This document shows positions 1 to 10,479 of a stretch of 33,721 nt of DNA, piece by piece. The stretch comes from Chara braunii (taxonomy: Eukaryota > Streptophyta > Charophyceae > Charales > Characeae), in the NCBI GenBank assembly GCA_003427395.1, contig BFEA01001044.1, forward strand, positions 144,155 through 177,875, read 5' to 3'. The translations under genes were made by a program, and so were the position numbers. Numbering within the stretch: the first letter of the stretch is position 1; every line of letters starts with the position of its first letter. The notes under the pieces are model-generated. The model was not told the origin of the DNA. It made no database searches and saw only the letters and a program-made list of their open reading frames with translations.

Positions 1-164
1 AAAGGGAGGCGAAGAGGTAGATAGGGAAGATAAGCCACAACAGCCCGATGAACCGAGTCTCCAATGTATCTCCCAATGNCACTGCTTATACCATGTCCAG
101 TCATAATGTTAAAGAATTGGGCAATGTCCCTAATGCCACCAAGCTTCAATGCCTCTTCTCTCCT

Positions 165-560
165 TCTCTCGTTCTGTGTATGTCTGTCTGTTTTGTCTCT
201 GTCTGTCGTGTCCGCCCGTTGTCCGTCTGTTGTCTTTCTATATTGGTCTGTGTCTGTTTATATCTCTAAGTCTGTCTTCCGTCGCTTGTCTGTAAGCCCG
301 TTTTCTGCCTGACACAGTTCCTGGCTGTTTGTCTGGTGGCCTGTATTTGCCTGTCTGTCAGTGTATCTGCCGGTATCTGTCTTTCTATCTATATATTTGT
401 TTGTATCAGTTTGTTTGTTATGCCCGACTGTCTATTCGTCTGGCTGTGGCCGACTGTCTGTGTCTTGCTTGTGTTTTGTCTGTGTCTATCTCTCTGTGCG
501 TCTCTGTCCATGTCTATGTCAGTGTCTCTGTCATAGCGTCTGTTTTCACTGTGTCATAAT
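165..560. repeat. TCTG-rich degenerate microsatellite
   Basis: The stretch is an imperfect run of TCTG/TGTC words with TGTG interruptions. Similar tracts lie at 23860-24195, 21040-21265 and 21600-21655, each within a few hundred bases upstream of an (AAT)n-bearing repeat, so it may be part of that repeat's structure. Cys/Ser/Val-rich open frames across it are low-complexity artefacts. Confidence 0.8.
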
Positions 561-599
561 ATCTGTATGACTGTGAATCCATGTGTGTGTTACAGAGTG

Positions 600-838
600 T
601 GTGCGTGGGGTATTCAGGGTGAACCGGAGCGAGAGTGAGCGCGAATAGTGGTATTGGACACACTTACGAGAATTGAGTGTTCAGGTGCTGAGGCGCCATA
701 GCTTGTTGTTTCGGGTTTGCATCCCAACTGTGTTTCAGACTTCCAAATCTCTGAGCTTTGAGTTGGGCGGTATGCGCCAGTGTGAATCACCATCTGTTTG
801 CATGCATGCGAAGTGGAAGTGAAAGCGAGTCTAATTGC

Positions 839-890
<52 letters not shown>

Positions 891-1180
891 TGATAATAAT
901 AATAATCATTGTAAAAAAAATGAGTGTGAATGATATACAGAAAACCAAGTTGCGAATTCTCACAAATGTCTGAGTAGTCGTATCCTAGCAGAGAGTACAA
1001 ATGCACAGCGAAACCATCCATATAGAGCAATACAATGAAGTAATGAGCCAATGTTCAAGTTCGTAAGCCATACCAACACAATTTCCGATGTCCCTCCTCT
1101 TTGTCTAACGCCTAGCGCCCCAGCCTACTCTACTCGACTATCCTACCTACAATTGTGTTCACGAAACAGACTCACTTCGA
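600..1180 (+). repeat. Dispersed repeat with internal (AAT)n, copy 1
   Basis: The left flank (about 608-838) contains GCGCGAATAG, a GCGCCATAG word and GAGCTTTGAGTT. An (AAT)n tract follows at about 839-907. The right flank (about 908-1165) contains GTGAATGATATACA, AGAGCAATACAATGAAG and CAGCCTACTCTACTCGAC. The same flanks in the same order surround other AAT tracts in the window, so the tract is an internal part of a repeat family and not an isolated microsatellite. The orientation label is arbitrary (AAT on plus). Confidence 0.7.
839..907. repeat. (AAT)n microsatellite
   Basis: About sixteen AAT units are followed by an interrupted end containing AACAATGATAATAAT. The same interruption appears at the homologous place in copy B (about 24450-24532). 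The interruption therefore predates the large duplication. Confidence 0.95.
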
Positions 1181-1799
1181 CTCTCGACGGCCAATGTACA
1201 TGACTGTTACACCATAGCCGACCTCTCTTCATGTACTAGGTACGTATCCCTCCACCCTCAATCAGACCTTGATAACTCACACACTCGCCTCCTTCCTCAC
1301 TCCTCTCTCCTTCTCCTCGGACTCATCCTCCTTTTCCCTGCTCATTCTCCAGACTTTCTTTGCTATGTTCTCTGGATATGTTTGTGATCAAGTGATCTTG
1401 CATATATGCCCCGTGCTTACTTGTTGAGGTTCGACGCTGTGTGTGCAAGTGCAGGCGCGTGTGGGTGAGTCTCAGTTTGGTGGGGTCGGATGATGTTATT
1501 GACGATCGGCCCGGGGAAGTTGTTGGAAGACCCCTCCAACTATAGGATTGCCAATGATGTTAAGCAGGTTTTGCACTGTATAAATGCAACATTCAATTTG
1601 CTTGGCAGTTGCTCATCGGGTGGGAACTTGTCGGGAGTACCATTGACATGAGAGTCATAATGTCGGGCGCGCATCTTGGAACATTTCTAGGAAGGCAAAA
1701 GACAAAGAAGAAACGAAGTAGTACCTGTCAGAGTCACATAATGGACAACTTAGCATAGTCCCCCCCCCCCCCCTTTTCTTTCTCTCTCTCTCTATCTCT

Positions 1800-2058
1800 T
1801 TCTCTCTCTCTCGACGTTGTCGACAGTTCGACGCTCCCCGCTCCCCCAATGCAGCCCGATCTGCCACGATGCGTAGTATACCGTGACCATAACACGGCAC
1901 ACTGCCGGCACAAGGGTACATTCCAACGAAGCTGGGCGGATGTCGAGCCCAAGCTTACGGCTGGAAACCACCCAAGCCTGCGTAGAGAGTCCTTCGTAAC
2001 TCAAGTCTCAGAACCTACATCCGGGACATCGCCATTTGTTGACAGCGTGGCCAGGTGA
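1800..2058 (+). other. Exon-like open frame shared by both large repeats
   Basis: A pyrimidine tract ending in GACAG is followed by an open frame of about 69 codons (from 1849), then CCAG|GTGAGC, which resembles a splice donor. The partner at about 25430-25675 keeps the frame but lacks the ATG and has GTGCGC at the donor-like site. Differences between copies are not mainly synonymous (roughly 5 synonymous against 8 non-synonymous by eye), so there is no sign of protein constraint. It may be a captured gene fragment or chance. I do not recognise the product. Confidence 0.2.
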
Positions 2059-2059
2059 G

Positions 2060-2310
2060 CCTTCTTCTTCGCTTCTCTCTTCTTCTGCTTCTTCTTCTTC
2101 TTCTCCCTCTTCTTATTTCTCCTCCGGCTTCATGGCATTATCCCCTTTTCTTTGTGCTTCCTCTTCTCCCGCTCATTGTCACCTTGTTACTTTCACCATG
2201 CAATCTCTATGCTCCTCCCCGTGCCATCTCACCTTCTTTCCCTTTCGTATCTTCCTCCTCCTTACTCCACGCCGGCCTTCTTTCACCCCTTGATGCCCCA
2301 CTCTTCTCTC
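2060..2310. repeat. Pyrimidine-rich (CTT/CTC) tract
   Basis: This is a CTTCTT/CTCCTC-rich strand-biased segment with no clear period. Similar tracts lie at 3455-3530 and 3710-3780, and at 25672-25960, 27085-27165 and 27350-27420 in copy B. Leu/Ser-rich frames across them are compositional. Confidence 0.7.
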
Positions 2311-2519
2311 TTTCTCTTACTCTTTATGATAGTTGCCTAGCACCCTCTTTCCTCACACACTATAGCGATCCCCACGTCTCAAAACCACATGAGGATAGAG
2401 GAAACGGGCAGGGATTATCGGAGCTTGACAGAGGCGATGGTAAGTGTGGGAAGATGACGGCTATTGTATTTCTCCACGAGGATACCCAGTCCAGAAGTGT
2501 AAACGCTCTTTCTGTTTTT

Positions 2520-2797
2520 TACACACACATACACACCCGCACCCAGTAGTAGAGTATGCATTCGTTCTTTAGTGTTAGATTCATTTGCTTTAGCCAATCC
2601 GATTAGTGGAAGCAGCTGTAGGTTCAGTAGATTTTGCTCATCCTATCGAAGAAAGTAGCGGTAGATTCAGCCTCTATTCGTCACTCACACATTCACACAC
2701 ACAAGCAGGTAGCGTATCTTTCCATATTCCGGCGATAGATTCACTCGATTTTGCTCATTCTACCGTAGCATAAGTACAGTTGCGCGATCAGTCACAC

Positions 2798-2849
<52 letters not shown>

Positions 2850-2950
2850 ACACACACACCATGTAGAGTAGTTGTAGCAGAAAATTTGATTGATCTTGCT
2901 TATCTCTTCGATGAGAGTCGTGCGATGCATCGATCGAAGCACACTCCCTC
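2520..2950. repeat. Composite minisatellite with CA arrays
   Basis: A motif close to GATTTTGCTCATCCTATCGA, flanked by GTAGATTC-like words, recurs two to three times separated by CA-rich stretches, including a pure (CA)n run at about 2800-2860. The partner is at about 26140-26580. Inverted copies of the motif occur outside the large repeat at 28540-28710 next to a (TG)n run. Confidence 0.65.
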
Positions 2951-3100
2951 TCAAGGAACGAAGACATGAGAGGGCAGAGGTGATCGGACAGACGTAGAAA
3001 GTAATGAAATGGAAAGGTCATCTCCTAGGAAAGAGAGTGAGCGACGGGGCAAGAAAAAACCAAAGTACAATCAGTTGTAATAATAAATATGATAATAATA

Positions 3101-3103
<3 letters not shown>

Positions 3104-3174
<71 letters not shown>
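3104..3174. repeat. (AAT)n microsatellite
   Basis: The AAT run starts after the imperfect ATAATAATATAATAAT. It has a homologous, longer and more interrupted partner at about 26704-26791 in copy B. Long Ile or Tyr runs in conceptual translations are meaningless. Confidence 0.95.
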
Positions 3175-3176
<2 letters not shown>

Positions 3177-3256
3177 GAGGAAAGGGATAAATAGGAAATA
3201 AATGTATACGACCCATCTTACCTGTCTGATTCAGATACTGGAAACAAGAGTCGGTG

Positions 3257-3436
3257 ATGGACACTGTGGTCTCTACCGCCTTCAAACAACTTCCAACCAG
3301 ACCAGTTCCCGCCAATCAGGCGCCAATTATCGTAGGAGGACGATCGACAACGAACAAGATGATTCACAAGCCAGTGCTATGGTACCGGAAAGTTCCAATG
3401 ATTGTGTTTCGCCGTCGCCTTTCCTCCGCTTCGTAA
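3257..3436 (+). other. Conserved open frame in large repeat, doubtful
   Basis: A 59-codon frame beginning M-D-T-V-V-S-T-A-F-K ends beside TTCGTAAGTAAG, a strong splice-donor-like sequence. The partner frame in copy B (about 26879-27050) is also open, but differs at about 8 of 55 residues; an alternative frame is equally open. This is compatible with a decayed exon or with chance. No family is recognised. Confidence 0.15.
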
Positions 3437-4179
3437 GTAAGTGCTTGAGCACCTTTTCTCCTTCTTCTTACTCTCCTCCTCCTCTTCTCCTCCTCCTTCT
3501 TCCTTCTACTTCCTTTTTTTCTCCTTAATGCTTACCTTCTTCCCGATTCGGGGAGATTCTCAATCCATATAAGCTATTGTGAGTGCAGATATGAAGATAA
3601 CAGCACGAACAGAGGGCCGAACAGAATCGCAGAAACGTTTATTTTGACCGCCAGCAACAACTATCCCGCCATTCTAGAACTGGAAACCATCCAATGTGTG
3701 CGCATGTCGTCGCTCTCCTTCTTCTTTTCTCTCCTCCTTCTTCCCCTTTTTCTTCTCCTTCTTTTTCTCCTCCCGCGCGTCCTACTCCGTACGACCGCCT
3801 GCGTTCTAGTTCGCTCGCGATCTCCCTCTTTGCTCCGGCTTTTCTCTCCTACTCATGTCTGCATGCACTACCCTGCCTGCGTCCCCTTCTTTCCGCGCAT
3901 ATCCTCCCTCGCGTTCCTTTCTGCCTTCGTATGTTCTCCGCGGTAGGTTCCCGTGCTGGGGCGGATCCAGCTCTATTGGAGCCTCTTTGCGATCCAATTT
4001 TTTTTCGTTGGAGCTGCCCAGGACTCAGAGCCAGATTCACGAGGAAGATCTATCACGGGGCGTAAAAGAAAAAGGAAACCGAACTTAATTGAAAAGGGAG
4101 TTGAAAATAAAATAAAATAAAATAACAAAAATCCAAAGAATATAGCTACTAACTACCCCGTTGTGCCATTTGTCACAAC

Positions 4180-4240
4180 GGCCTAACTACATTTAGTCCT
4201 TACTCGGAGGTCACGGGTTTGAGTCCCTGCTACCCGGGGT
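4180..4240 (+). other. tRNA B-box-like sequence
   Basis: GGGTTTGAGTCCC here, and GGTTCGAGTCC in the partner at about 27851-27861, match or nearly match the pol III B-box consensus GGTTCRANNCC. I could not fold a full cloverleaf, and no good A box is visible at the usual spacing. It is probably a SINE remnant or coincidence. Confidence 0.3.
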
Positions 4241-4845
4241 CAGGGGAAAAAAAATATGTAGAGCTCCCTGTCCAAAGCGAGTTAGTGTCAGTGGTCGGTA
4301 GGTTTCGATCCCCATACCCTTCACTTCTAAGGCCAATGCCGAAACGTACTGAGTTGGGTCTCATTCGTGAAAGAATAGGAACTATCCTTCTAAAAGTATA
4401 GCAGTGTGGTCTAGTCCAACTAGCGGGCCGAACCCATTACACTAGTCAGCCCGTGTATCTGTCTGAGTGCTTGTCGACTTGAGTGCGCACAAAGGACACT
4501 TGCCTGATCGAAAGGCCCGACGGGCCGGTACTTACCCATGGCTTCGTCATCAGTGGTCTTCGTGGGGAAAATACCCAAGTAGCTTTTAGGCTGATACTAC
4601 ACCTAGTAAAGGTAGACGTGCCAAGTACTTGAAGCCGAACATAACTGACATTTTGCGTGTCACAGATGCACCTTGACATGACAGTAACCAACTCAACCCC
4701 TCGGCCTTCTTGGTTGAAGGGTATCAGTGTCGGTCCTAACTATCACAGCGCGCGCCACAATGATTCGCGAGCTCGTACGAAATTCTAAGTTCAGATTAAT
4801 TTTCTCAAGGTGGTCGGTGTAACCGACCTGTTGATTGTAATAATC

Positions 4846-4874
4846 ACGGCCAAATACCCTTGTAAGGGTATTTG
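4846..4874. repeat. Perfect 26-bp palindrome near the large-repeat end
   Basis: CCAAATACCCTT-GT-AAGGGTATTTGG is a 12-bp perfect stem with a 2-nt spacer. It lies 6-8 bp from the right end of copy A and is preserved exactly in copy B (about 28483-28510). A second hairpin, GGTCGGT-GTA-ACCGACC, lies about 25 bp upstream and is slightly altered in copy B. Confidence 0.9.
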
Positions 4875-4882
4875 GTCCGACA

Positions 4883-6440
4883 GTATCTCCTACCTTATTA
4901 AGCGACGTCCTCGTCGCCTGGAGAACTATATGCAAACAAAAGATGTTTTCCGACAAGCAAATTATCAAATCCGAGTCCTGGAATGAAATGTGGTTCAGGA
5001 TTGACATCGTTACCTCACTTTTCATTATTACTGCCGGGATTTTAACCCGGATCTCCCACAGTACAAAAATAAATTCAATGACTTGAAGTGGGGATACTTG
5101 ATCCGTAGTACAGAACATGAAATAGTCAAGTATGATCGTGCTTCCTCCTTCCCCACACCCTTAGACTTTGACCCAGATATTCGTTGGTTGTTTTTCAGGG
5201 TTGGTGTCCGCATGCGAGCTCAACGTTTCAAAACGAGGGTCCTAACCGAGACCTTGGGTGTTCAATTCTTGATATCACTGTCCAAAGTTGCATGTTGTCA
5301 TGCCCGAAGCCTAATACAGGAGGACAATGGTTTCCATCATGATCGACCACAGTCTTGCTGATCAGGCCGAAACCGCGACCCACCGCATTGTGGCTTATCG
5401 GTGGTTACCCGCGTTGGTTGCGCAACGATGGGATATTCAACCTATTTTTTCAAAATATATTCACAAATTTCAAGACTAATCTCGACCCTTTTGACTCCTA
5501 CCTGAATAGATTCCTTCATCGGGGTGGCCATCCCCTCTAGTCTTTCTTCTAGGCCATAGTCGAAGAGTCCGCTGCCTGGTTATGCTGGGTCAGCAGCCCA
5601 CGCTAGGACTTACGTCCCAACGATGCCAATTTTTCACCATAGCCTTGGTATTTTATGCCCTCAGGTTAACCCTTGAGATGAATGAACAATGCTTCTTTCA
5701 AAATAAACCAAATAAATGAAATTTCCAAATAATTAAGCTATCGTCAGGTTGCCACTCAGGGTTGTGCCCTCCAAATCTTTGTTCTTAGCTCGGTGAGGCA
5801 AGCACCTCGGGGTCATTGATATATACAAAACCAAATATTTAAATTGAAATCAAGCTTGTTGACTCTTTGCTTGTCTGATCCATCCAAAACAGACATCCCA
5901 CTCAAACCCAGTTTGCAAAACAATATTTACCCCATGAGAGGTATTTATTCATACCATAGCATGGCGTTGTAATAATTCACATGTAATCAATTCATCATTA
6001 GATCATTCAATCCTTTGCCGACTTCCATTCATACACTGACCCGCCCGTTCCTCTTCCACCATTCCCAGACCTAAGAGGATCTGAATAGTGATAGACGAAG
6101 GGAGGTACTCGTTCACAAAAGAAGACTTGAAATCATGGACAAGGATACACTCACAATATGAAAAGTGTTTGTGGTCACCAACTCATTTTCCTCTTTCTGA
6201 TCATATATATGTAAAAAAAAATATAAGTATGATACAACGAGTCACATTTGTGACTTATTCTACTCACCCTCATCTCACCTCCTGAATGTTTATGAATTTC
6301 TGTATACTAGCATCTACTTCTAAGTTTCTACCCCTATCAAGTCCTAGAAAATCTGCCCCCTTTTTGCCATACTGCACTCCACTCAATCATTTTGTTTTCC
6401 CTGCTCCTTATCAAAGTGCCTTAACTTACAAAACCCTGTT
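4883..6440. other. Region without recognised genes
   Basis: No open frame has recognisable motifs. A weak tRNA-like segment lies at about 5030-5098 (minus). Just after the large-repeat end, the minus strand reads AAGGTAGGAGATAC directly before TGTCGG, which is purine-rich and could be a decayed polypurine tract if copy A is an LTR. The rest is unassigned, and could be the 3' end of the neighbouring retroelement. Confidence 0.5.
5030..5098 (-). other. tRNA-like / SINE remnant
   Basis: On the minus strand GGGTTAAAATCCC resembles a B box with one mismatch. It is preceded at about 50 nt by AAGTCATTGAATT and followed by GGCAGTAATAATG. The layout resembles the stronger candidate at 29738-29812. 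It is too diverged to name a tRNA species. Confidence 0.25.
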
Positions 6441-6445
6441 TTTTT

Positions 6446-6733
6446 CTACCCTAAGAAAATGGTTGTCAGCCCCAGCATCCTATGGAGTTTTACCCTGCCA
6501 CCCTCAGGTGTTCTGGGGATTGTCTGTCCGTTGCTGACAACCAACCTCCCCCTTGAATCAAACCTGGCCATTCCTTTTCGAATATATTCGGCCAATACTG
6601 TACAATCATCCCGGAAATAACCCTTCTCTGTACAAAAGAAGCATCCACTTCTGACGTCGTTATATCTGACCCTCTTTGTGGGAGGTCGAGTCAAAGTCTC
6701 TATCTGACTCCCAGATCCTTCGGAGAGTTTCAT
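6446..6733 (-). pseudogene. Second gag-like region, degenerate zinc knuckle
   Basis: In frame with the coiled coil after one TAG (P-Q-Q-stop-G-F-K-R). Residues 31-44 read C-F-F-C-T-E-K-G-Y-F-R-D-D-C, a CX2CX4HX4C knuckle with His replaced by Tyr. The following G-R-L-V-V-S-N-G-Q-T-I-P-R-T-P-E-G-G is a plausible post-knuckle tail. Nothing like protease or RT follows towards 4883, so this second gag is not followed by its own recognisable pol. Confidence 0.55.
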
Positions 6734-6760
6734 TCTAGGTTGTCCATTCCTCTTGAAGCC

Positions 6761-7110
6761 CTACTGCTGAGGCAAAACCAAACATTCACTTTTTTTTTCC
6801 CTCTCTGTAATCTCTTGTTCTAAGTCTTCTCCTTGCACACTAATCCCTGAGCACAAACTTTCAACCTTTTTTTCCACTTTCTCCCTCTCGGCCACTTCAT
6901 CTTCCAACTCCTTGCCCTTTTCGGCCAGGGACACCTCCAAAGTACTTACTTGTTTCAACAACTTTTTTTTCCCCTTCTGCAAGTTTCCACTTTCCTTCTC
7001 ATTCCTTCCAAATCCTCTGTCAATCTTGTTACCTGGGCACCCCTTTCCTCTTCCTTCTTTCTTAACCTGTTCATCTTTTTCAAGAGCCTAGGGATATAGT
7101 CAAAAAACCC
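6761..7110 (-). pseudogene. Second gag-like region, coiled coil
   Basis: From 7110 to about 6985 one frame reads a coiled-coil-like R-L-R-K-K-E-E-E-R-G-A-Q-V-T-R-L. At an A8 run (about 6963-6970) the phase changes, and 6982-6761 continues Q-V-S-T-L-E-V-S-L-A-E-K and E-K-V-E-K-K-V-E-S-L with leucines at heptad-like spacing. One stop and one homopolymer slip therefore break a single coiled coil. Confidence 0.5.
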
Positions 7111-7959
7111 TTAGGTGAAGAGCTCAGTATTCTCTTTGAGTTCTGACTGAAGCCCCTTCCCCAATGCCTCAAAGTCCTCATCAACTTCTCTTTCATCTCT
7201 TCCTCTATCCATCTCTCCCAGTCTCCTTGCAATCTCAGCATATTCTTCAAATAGTCTGGTACACTTCTCATCCAACATTTCATCCAGTCCCACCAGTTTG
7301 TGTATGTTGGTAGAGTGCTTAGAACTTACCACCAATTCAGGAAGCAACATTCTTTCAAACCTTACGTCCCAAGATGAATTCACAAACAGATCATCATCTT
7401 GCAACATTTTGATTACATAATCTCTCCACCATTTTTTCCTTCTCTCCCTCTCAGCTCTTTCTTCTTTGCTTATCTGCCCTTCTTTTGCGTCCCCCTTTTG
7501 CTGAGATGTAACTCCTAACTCCACCTTTCTCTCTTCCACCCCTTTTGCTTTCATCTCTTCTGCGTCCACCTCCTTACTCTCCTCTGGTCTGGCTCCTCTC
7601 TCATTTCTCTTCACTTCTATTCCTTCCTTTCCATCCTCAACTGGTCTTCTCTCTTCAACCCCTTTAACCCTTTGTGCCCTATTTACCTTTTGGACTCTTC
7701 CTCTCTCCACTGCTGCCTCCTTCTTTCCTTTCTCCTCCTTTTCCGTTGCCTGATCTGCTCCTCTGCTCCAATCCTTGGGAAAAGTCCTTGGCTTGCTTCT
7801 CAGATGCCTCAAATGTACTTTTTTTTCTTCGCCTTCTTCGTGTGTCGTTTCCAGTAACTCATCTTCCTCCTTCCCAATCCACAATCCTTTCTCTTGCAGC
7901 CTTTCCTTTCTTGTCAGGTCCTGCCTTACCTGGGTGTATGTCATCTGCAATTTTACCAA
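7111..7959 (-). pseudogene. Second gag-like region, charged middle part
   Basis: The 282-codon frame is dominated by Lys, Glu and Arg (about residues 45-180). A more globular segment follows (W-W-R-D-Y-V-I-K-M-L-Q-D-D-D-L-F-V) and then L-V-G-L-D-E-M-L-D-E-K. It is offset from the N-terminal gag-like frame, indicating a frameshift near 7985. Just past its TAA the same frame continues G-F-F-D-Y-I-P-R-L-L-K-K-M-N-R, so the protein once extended further. No enzymatic motif is seen. Confidence 0.5.
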
Positions 7960-8042
7960 TATCGCGCGCTAAGTGCAAGTTTCCTCCACAATCCTTTTCA
8001 CTTCTTCGCTCTCATCAATCTCTTCCTCATTTCCTCATCACT

Positions 8043-8447
8043 CTATCCACCTTTCTCTGCAGATAGTTGTAGGTTGTCGAGAAAGTCATCCAGGTTTGTC
8101 CCATCAAATGTCAAATCGTCCTCAATTTTATCCCTGGGAAAACTCCCAGTGAGTTGCCACAATCTTACCACACATGTCTTCCACCTCAAGCACCCTGCTG
8201 CCACTTCTTTAATTTTTTTTTTATATCCCCCTACTCCAGTCACTTTTGAGAGCTTCATCTTGTCATCCCACTCTCGCTTGAAAGCATACTCCTCGAAATC
8301 CCTGAAGAACACGCGCAAGTTATCCCCTGATCTGTAAACAGGCAGTTCCTTCATGCTCCTTGAGATTTTATGATCCCTCCTCTGCCCTCCCTTTCTCAAG
8401 GTTGGTCCAGAGGGACCTGTCATCCTTCCTCTCTGGGCCATGACCAC
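8043..8447 (-). pseudogene. Second gag-like region, N-terminal domain
   Basis: A 134-codon open stretch about 200 bp beyond the integrase end, in the same orientation. It reads L-P-V-Y-R-S-G-D-N-L, F-F-R-D-F-E-E-Y-A, W-D-D-K-M-K-L-S-K-V-T-G-V-G, then F-D-G-T-N-L-D-D-F-L-D-N-L-Q. The pattern (short beta-like start, helical W-D-x-x-x-K-L segment, then downstream coiled coil and zinc knuckle) suits a retrotransposon Gag. It differs from the gag at 13231-13692. It could be the start of a second, truncated element or a third open frame of the same element. It ends at TAG, after which the frame seems to continue with further lesions. Confidence 0.55.
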
Positions 8448-8643
8448 TTCTCTTCAAGGGTCACGCCTGCAAAGAGAGAGGTAGCAATGACAGGTACAAG
8501 GATCAGTCATCATCATCAAGGCAACACTTCACATCATCAATATAAGCATGCCAAAACATCCTTCACTTGTGCTCATATATATATGTATACAGCCATATAT
8601 ATATACATACACTCGCTTAGTTAATTCTCGCTTGTCAACTTAT

Positions 8644-9012
8644 GCTCACCTCTTCTCTGATCTTGAGTTTCTTCAGCCTGGACCCTGAAACTCAATCTTT
8701 CCTTGGAGTCCCATCCATCTCTTCCAATTCATAGGCCCCATGAAGTCCCTGTTTCTTAACTCTGAAAGGCCCAAGCCAACGCTTGTCCAGCTTTTGCGAC
8801 CACTGCATTTTTAAAGAAGAGTCATAGAGCAATACCACGTCACCAACTTGCAATGGCTCGACCCTTACTCTAGGGAGTTTGTCCCATCTTTCTTTGACCC
8901 TTCCACGACTGTCTGCTACCTTCACAGCTGTTTCCTGGATTTTTTCTTCCGTGGCGCTGATCTGCTTTGCCCTAAGATCTAGTAATTCTTCAAGCATCAA
9001 ATCGTTCTCCAA
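8644..9012 (-). pseudogene. pol: Integrase C-terminal domain
   Basis: The same reading frame continues after TAG at 9016-9018. It reads E-E-L-L-D-L-R-A-K-Q, then V-G-D-V-V-L-L-Y-D-S, K-R-W-L-G-P-F-R-V and G-A-Y-E-L, matching the SH3-like C-terminal part of gypsy integrases (the G-x-x-V-L-L and K-x-x-x-x-W-x-G-P-F motifs). A TGA at 8692-8694 is followed by G-S-R-L-K-K-L-K-I-R, a plausible true C-terminus. RT thumb through integrase is thus one frame of about 2.6 kb with seven in-frame stops and no frameshift. Confidence 0.85.
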
Positions 9013-9015
9013 GTC

Positions 9016-9882
9016 CTACCTGCGCCATGTTTTCAGGAAACTCTCTATCGGAAATGTGGCGTGCCGACCATACCAGAGGGTTGCAGGCGCATACCTCGTT
9101 GTTCTTCTGACAATGATATTCTCCACAAAAAATACCGTTCTCAGAAATTTAGGCCAGAAATTCGGTTTCCCATTAGTCCACTTGGCTAGCAAGTTCGTAA
9201 TAATACCATGACCCCTTTCAACCGGTGCATTTGTCTGTGGGTGAGCCCGAGTTGTGTACTTACTCATTACTCTCAGTTCTTTCAACAGTCCTTTCACTTC
9301 CCCACACGTAAACTCGGACCCTCTGTCCATTGTGAACTCTAGCACGAACGGGTACCTGAGATAATATTTTTTAATGCATTCTACCAGTGTTGCCCAAGTC
9401 TTGTTTCCTACAGCTTTGCCATCAACAAACCCGGTAAGGTTGTCTCTTGCGTCAAATATGTAGTTATACCCGCCAAGTCCCAGTGGCAAAGCCAATAGGT
9501 CCAGGTGGACAACCGCCCCTACTTCTTTGATGTACCTAGGATGCAGAGACTCTTTGTACTTAATAGGTGATCGTGCTTGACAGGGTACACATGACTCACA
9601 GTATTTACGAGTTATTTCGAACATCCCTTCCCAGTAATTGAGTTTCATTGTGTTCTTGTATGTCGCCGTGAAACTTCGATGTCCCCTAACTATCCCGTCA
9701 TGCAATGCGGCCACGACATCAATCTGATGATTATTTATACATACCACTCGCCGTGGCGGCCCCCTCTTGTCTCTGATGAATAAATGATCACCTCTTACTA
9801 CGTAATGATCCCTCATCCGGAGAGTCTTTTCACTAACTTCTTTCTCTCTTTTATCTCCCGAAAAAAGTAATCTCATCTCCAA
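9016..9882 (-). pseudogene. pol: Integrase, zinc-binding and catalytic core
   Basis: A 288-codon open stretch, in frame with the preceding pol. The H-H-C-C zinc domain is visible (His61, His68, Cys95, Cys98; C-E-S-C-V-P-C). The D,D35E triad is complete: Asp128 in V-H-L-D-L-L, Asp186 in T-M-D-R-G-S-E-F, and Glu222 in A-P-V-E-R-G-H, with 35 residues between the last two. A-H-P-Q-T-N-A-P-V-E-R is the standard gypsy integrase signature. It joins the DNA copy to chromosomal DNA in living elements. Upstream codons at 9883-9933 contain TAA, TAA and TGA in the same frame, so the apparent start is not real. Confidence 0.95.
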
Positions 9883-9930
9883 GTAGAATCTATCATACTC
9901 TTCTTTTCAGAATTCTTATGAAATCTCTCC

Positions 9931-10410
9931 TTACTCAAATTCCTCTTCTTTCTCTTCATCAAACTCGTAATCATCGCCGATTACTATTTCATCTGCCTTC
10001 ACCACTCTCTCCTCATCATTAGACTGAACTTGTAGGAGAGAATTTGTCAAGTAGTACATTCTCCCCATCATGGCCACTTGTTCGTCTACTCGTTGAGTTC
10101 CAGCTTCGATCATCCGTGGTTCATCTACCATCCTATATTTCTCAGTCAAGGCGAATTCCATCATCCACTTTGTATTCCTTTCTTTCCATGAACCTTCCTC
10201 TACTACTGGGTTGAGTATTAAGGTAGGCTCCCTCATAAACTCAGGAGGCGGATGCCACATTGGATTTCCTCTCCTCATCGCCTTACTCTCAACGAACATG
10301 GCCCAACAGTTAACATGAGTGCGCATATCATCTCCTTCCTCCAAAAATCCATCTATCGGAGGTGCTTCCTCTTTAGATTTATCCTGGTTCCCCCACTCAA
10401 TTCTACTCAT
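9931..10410 (-). pseudogene. pol: RNase H-integrase connecting region
   Basis: This 159-codon stretch is in exactly the same frame as the RT/RNase H part. Only TGA codons at 10480-10482 and 10465-10467 separate the two, and between them the sequence reads F-Q-L-E-R-I-P-G-N-K-N-K-A-D-G-M-S-R, the end of RNase H (the N-x-x-A-D-x-x-S-R motif common to gypsy elements). The remainder is a tether with many acidic residues at its end (D-E-E-K-E-E-E-F-E). It is not an independent gene. Confidence 0.8.
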
Positions 10411-10479
10411 ACCGTCTGCCTTGTTCTTGTTCCCAGGGATACGTTCCAGCTGAAAGTCGAATATTCAAATATATGTAAG

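Larger units (their letters stand above)
1..4882. repeat. Large direct repeat, copy A (partner 23695-28516)
   Basis: The block matches 23695-28516 in the same orientation over essentially its whole length, with many substitutions and small indels; I judge 90-95% identity by eye. It starts at the first base of the window, so it may extend further left. The shared sequence stops sharply after TTTGGTCCGACA at 4882 and 28516. Inside, in the same order in both copies, are a TCTG-rich tract, an (AAT)n-bearing dispersed repeat, pyrimidine-rich tracts, a CA minisatellite, a second (AAT)n array, and a unique-looking 1.2-kb right end. It is either a segmental duplication or a very long LTR (see findings). 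Confidence 0.9.

Noticed and set aside
3025-3315. Frames with long Ile, Tyr or Asn runs here and at the other AAT tracts
   Set aside because: They are translations of (AAT)n in three phases; there is no support from flanking coding content.
4446-4691. Minus-strand 81-codon frame, also open in large repeat B (28080-28313)
   Set aside because: About ten amino acid differences accumulate over the shared part with no excess of silent changes, so no constraint is evident and no family is recognised.
7674-8337. Plus-strand frames opposite the second gag-like region
   Set aside because: The minus strand carries the coherent gag-like, coiled-coil and zinc-knuckle order; the plus frames are shadows rich in Leu, Ser and Pro.
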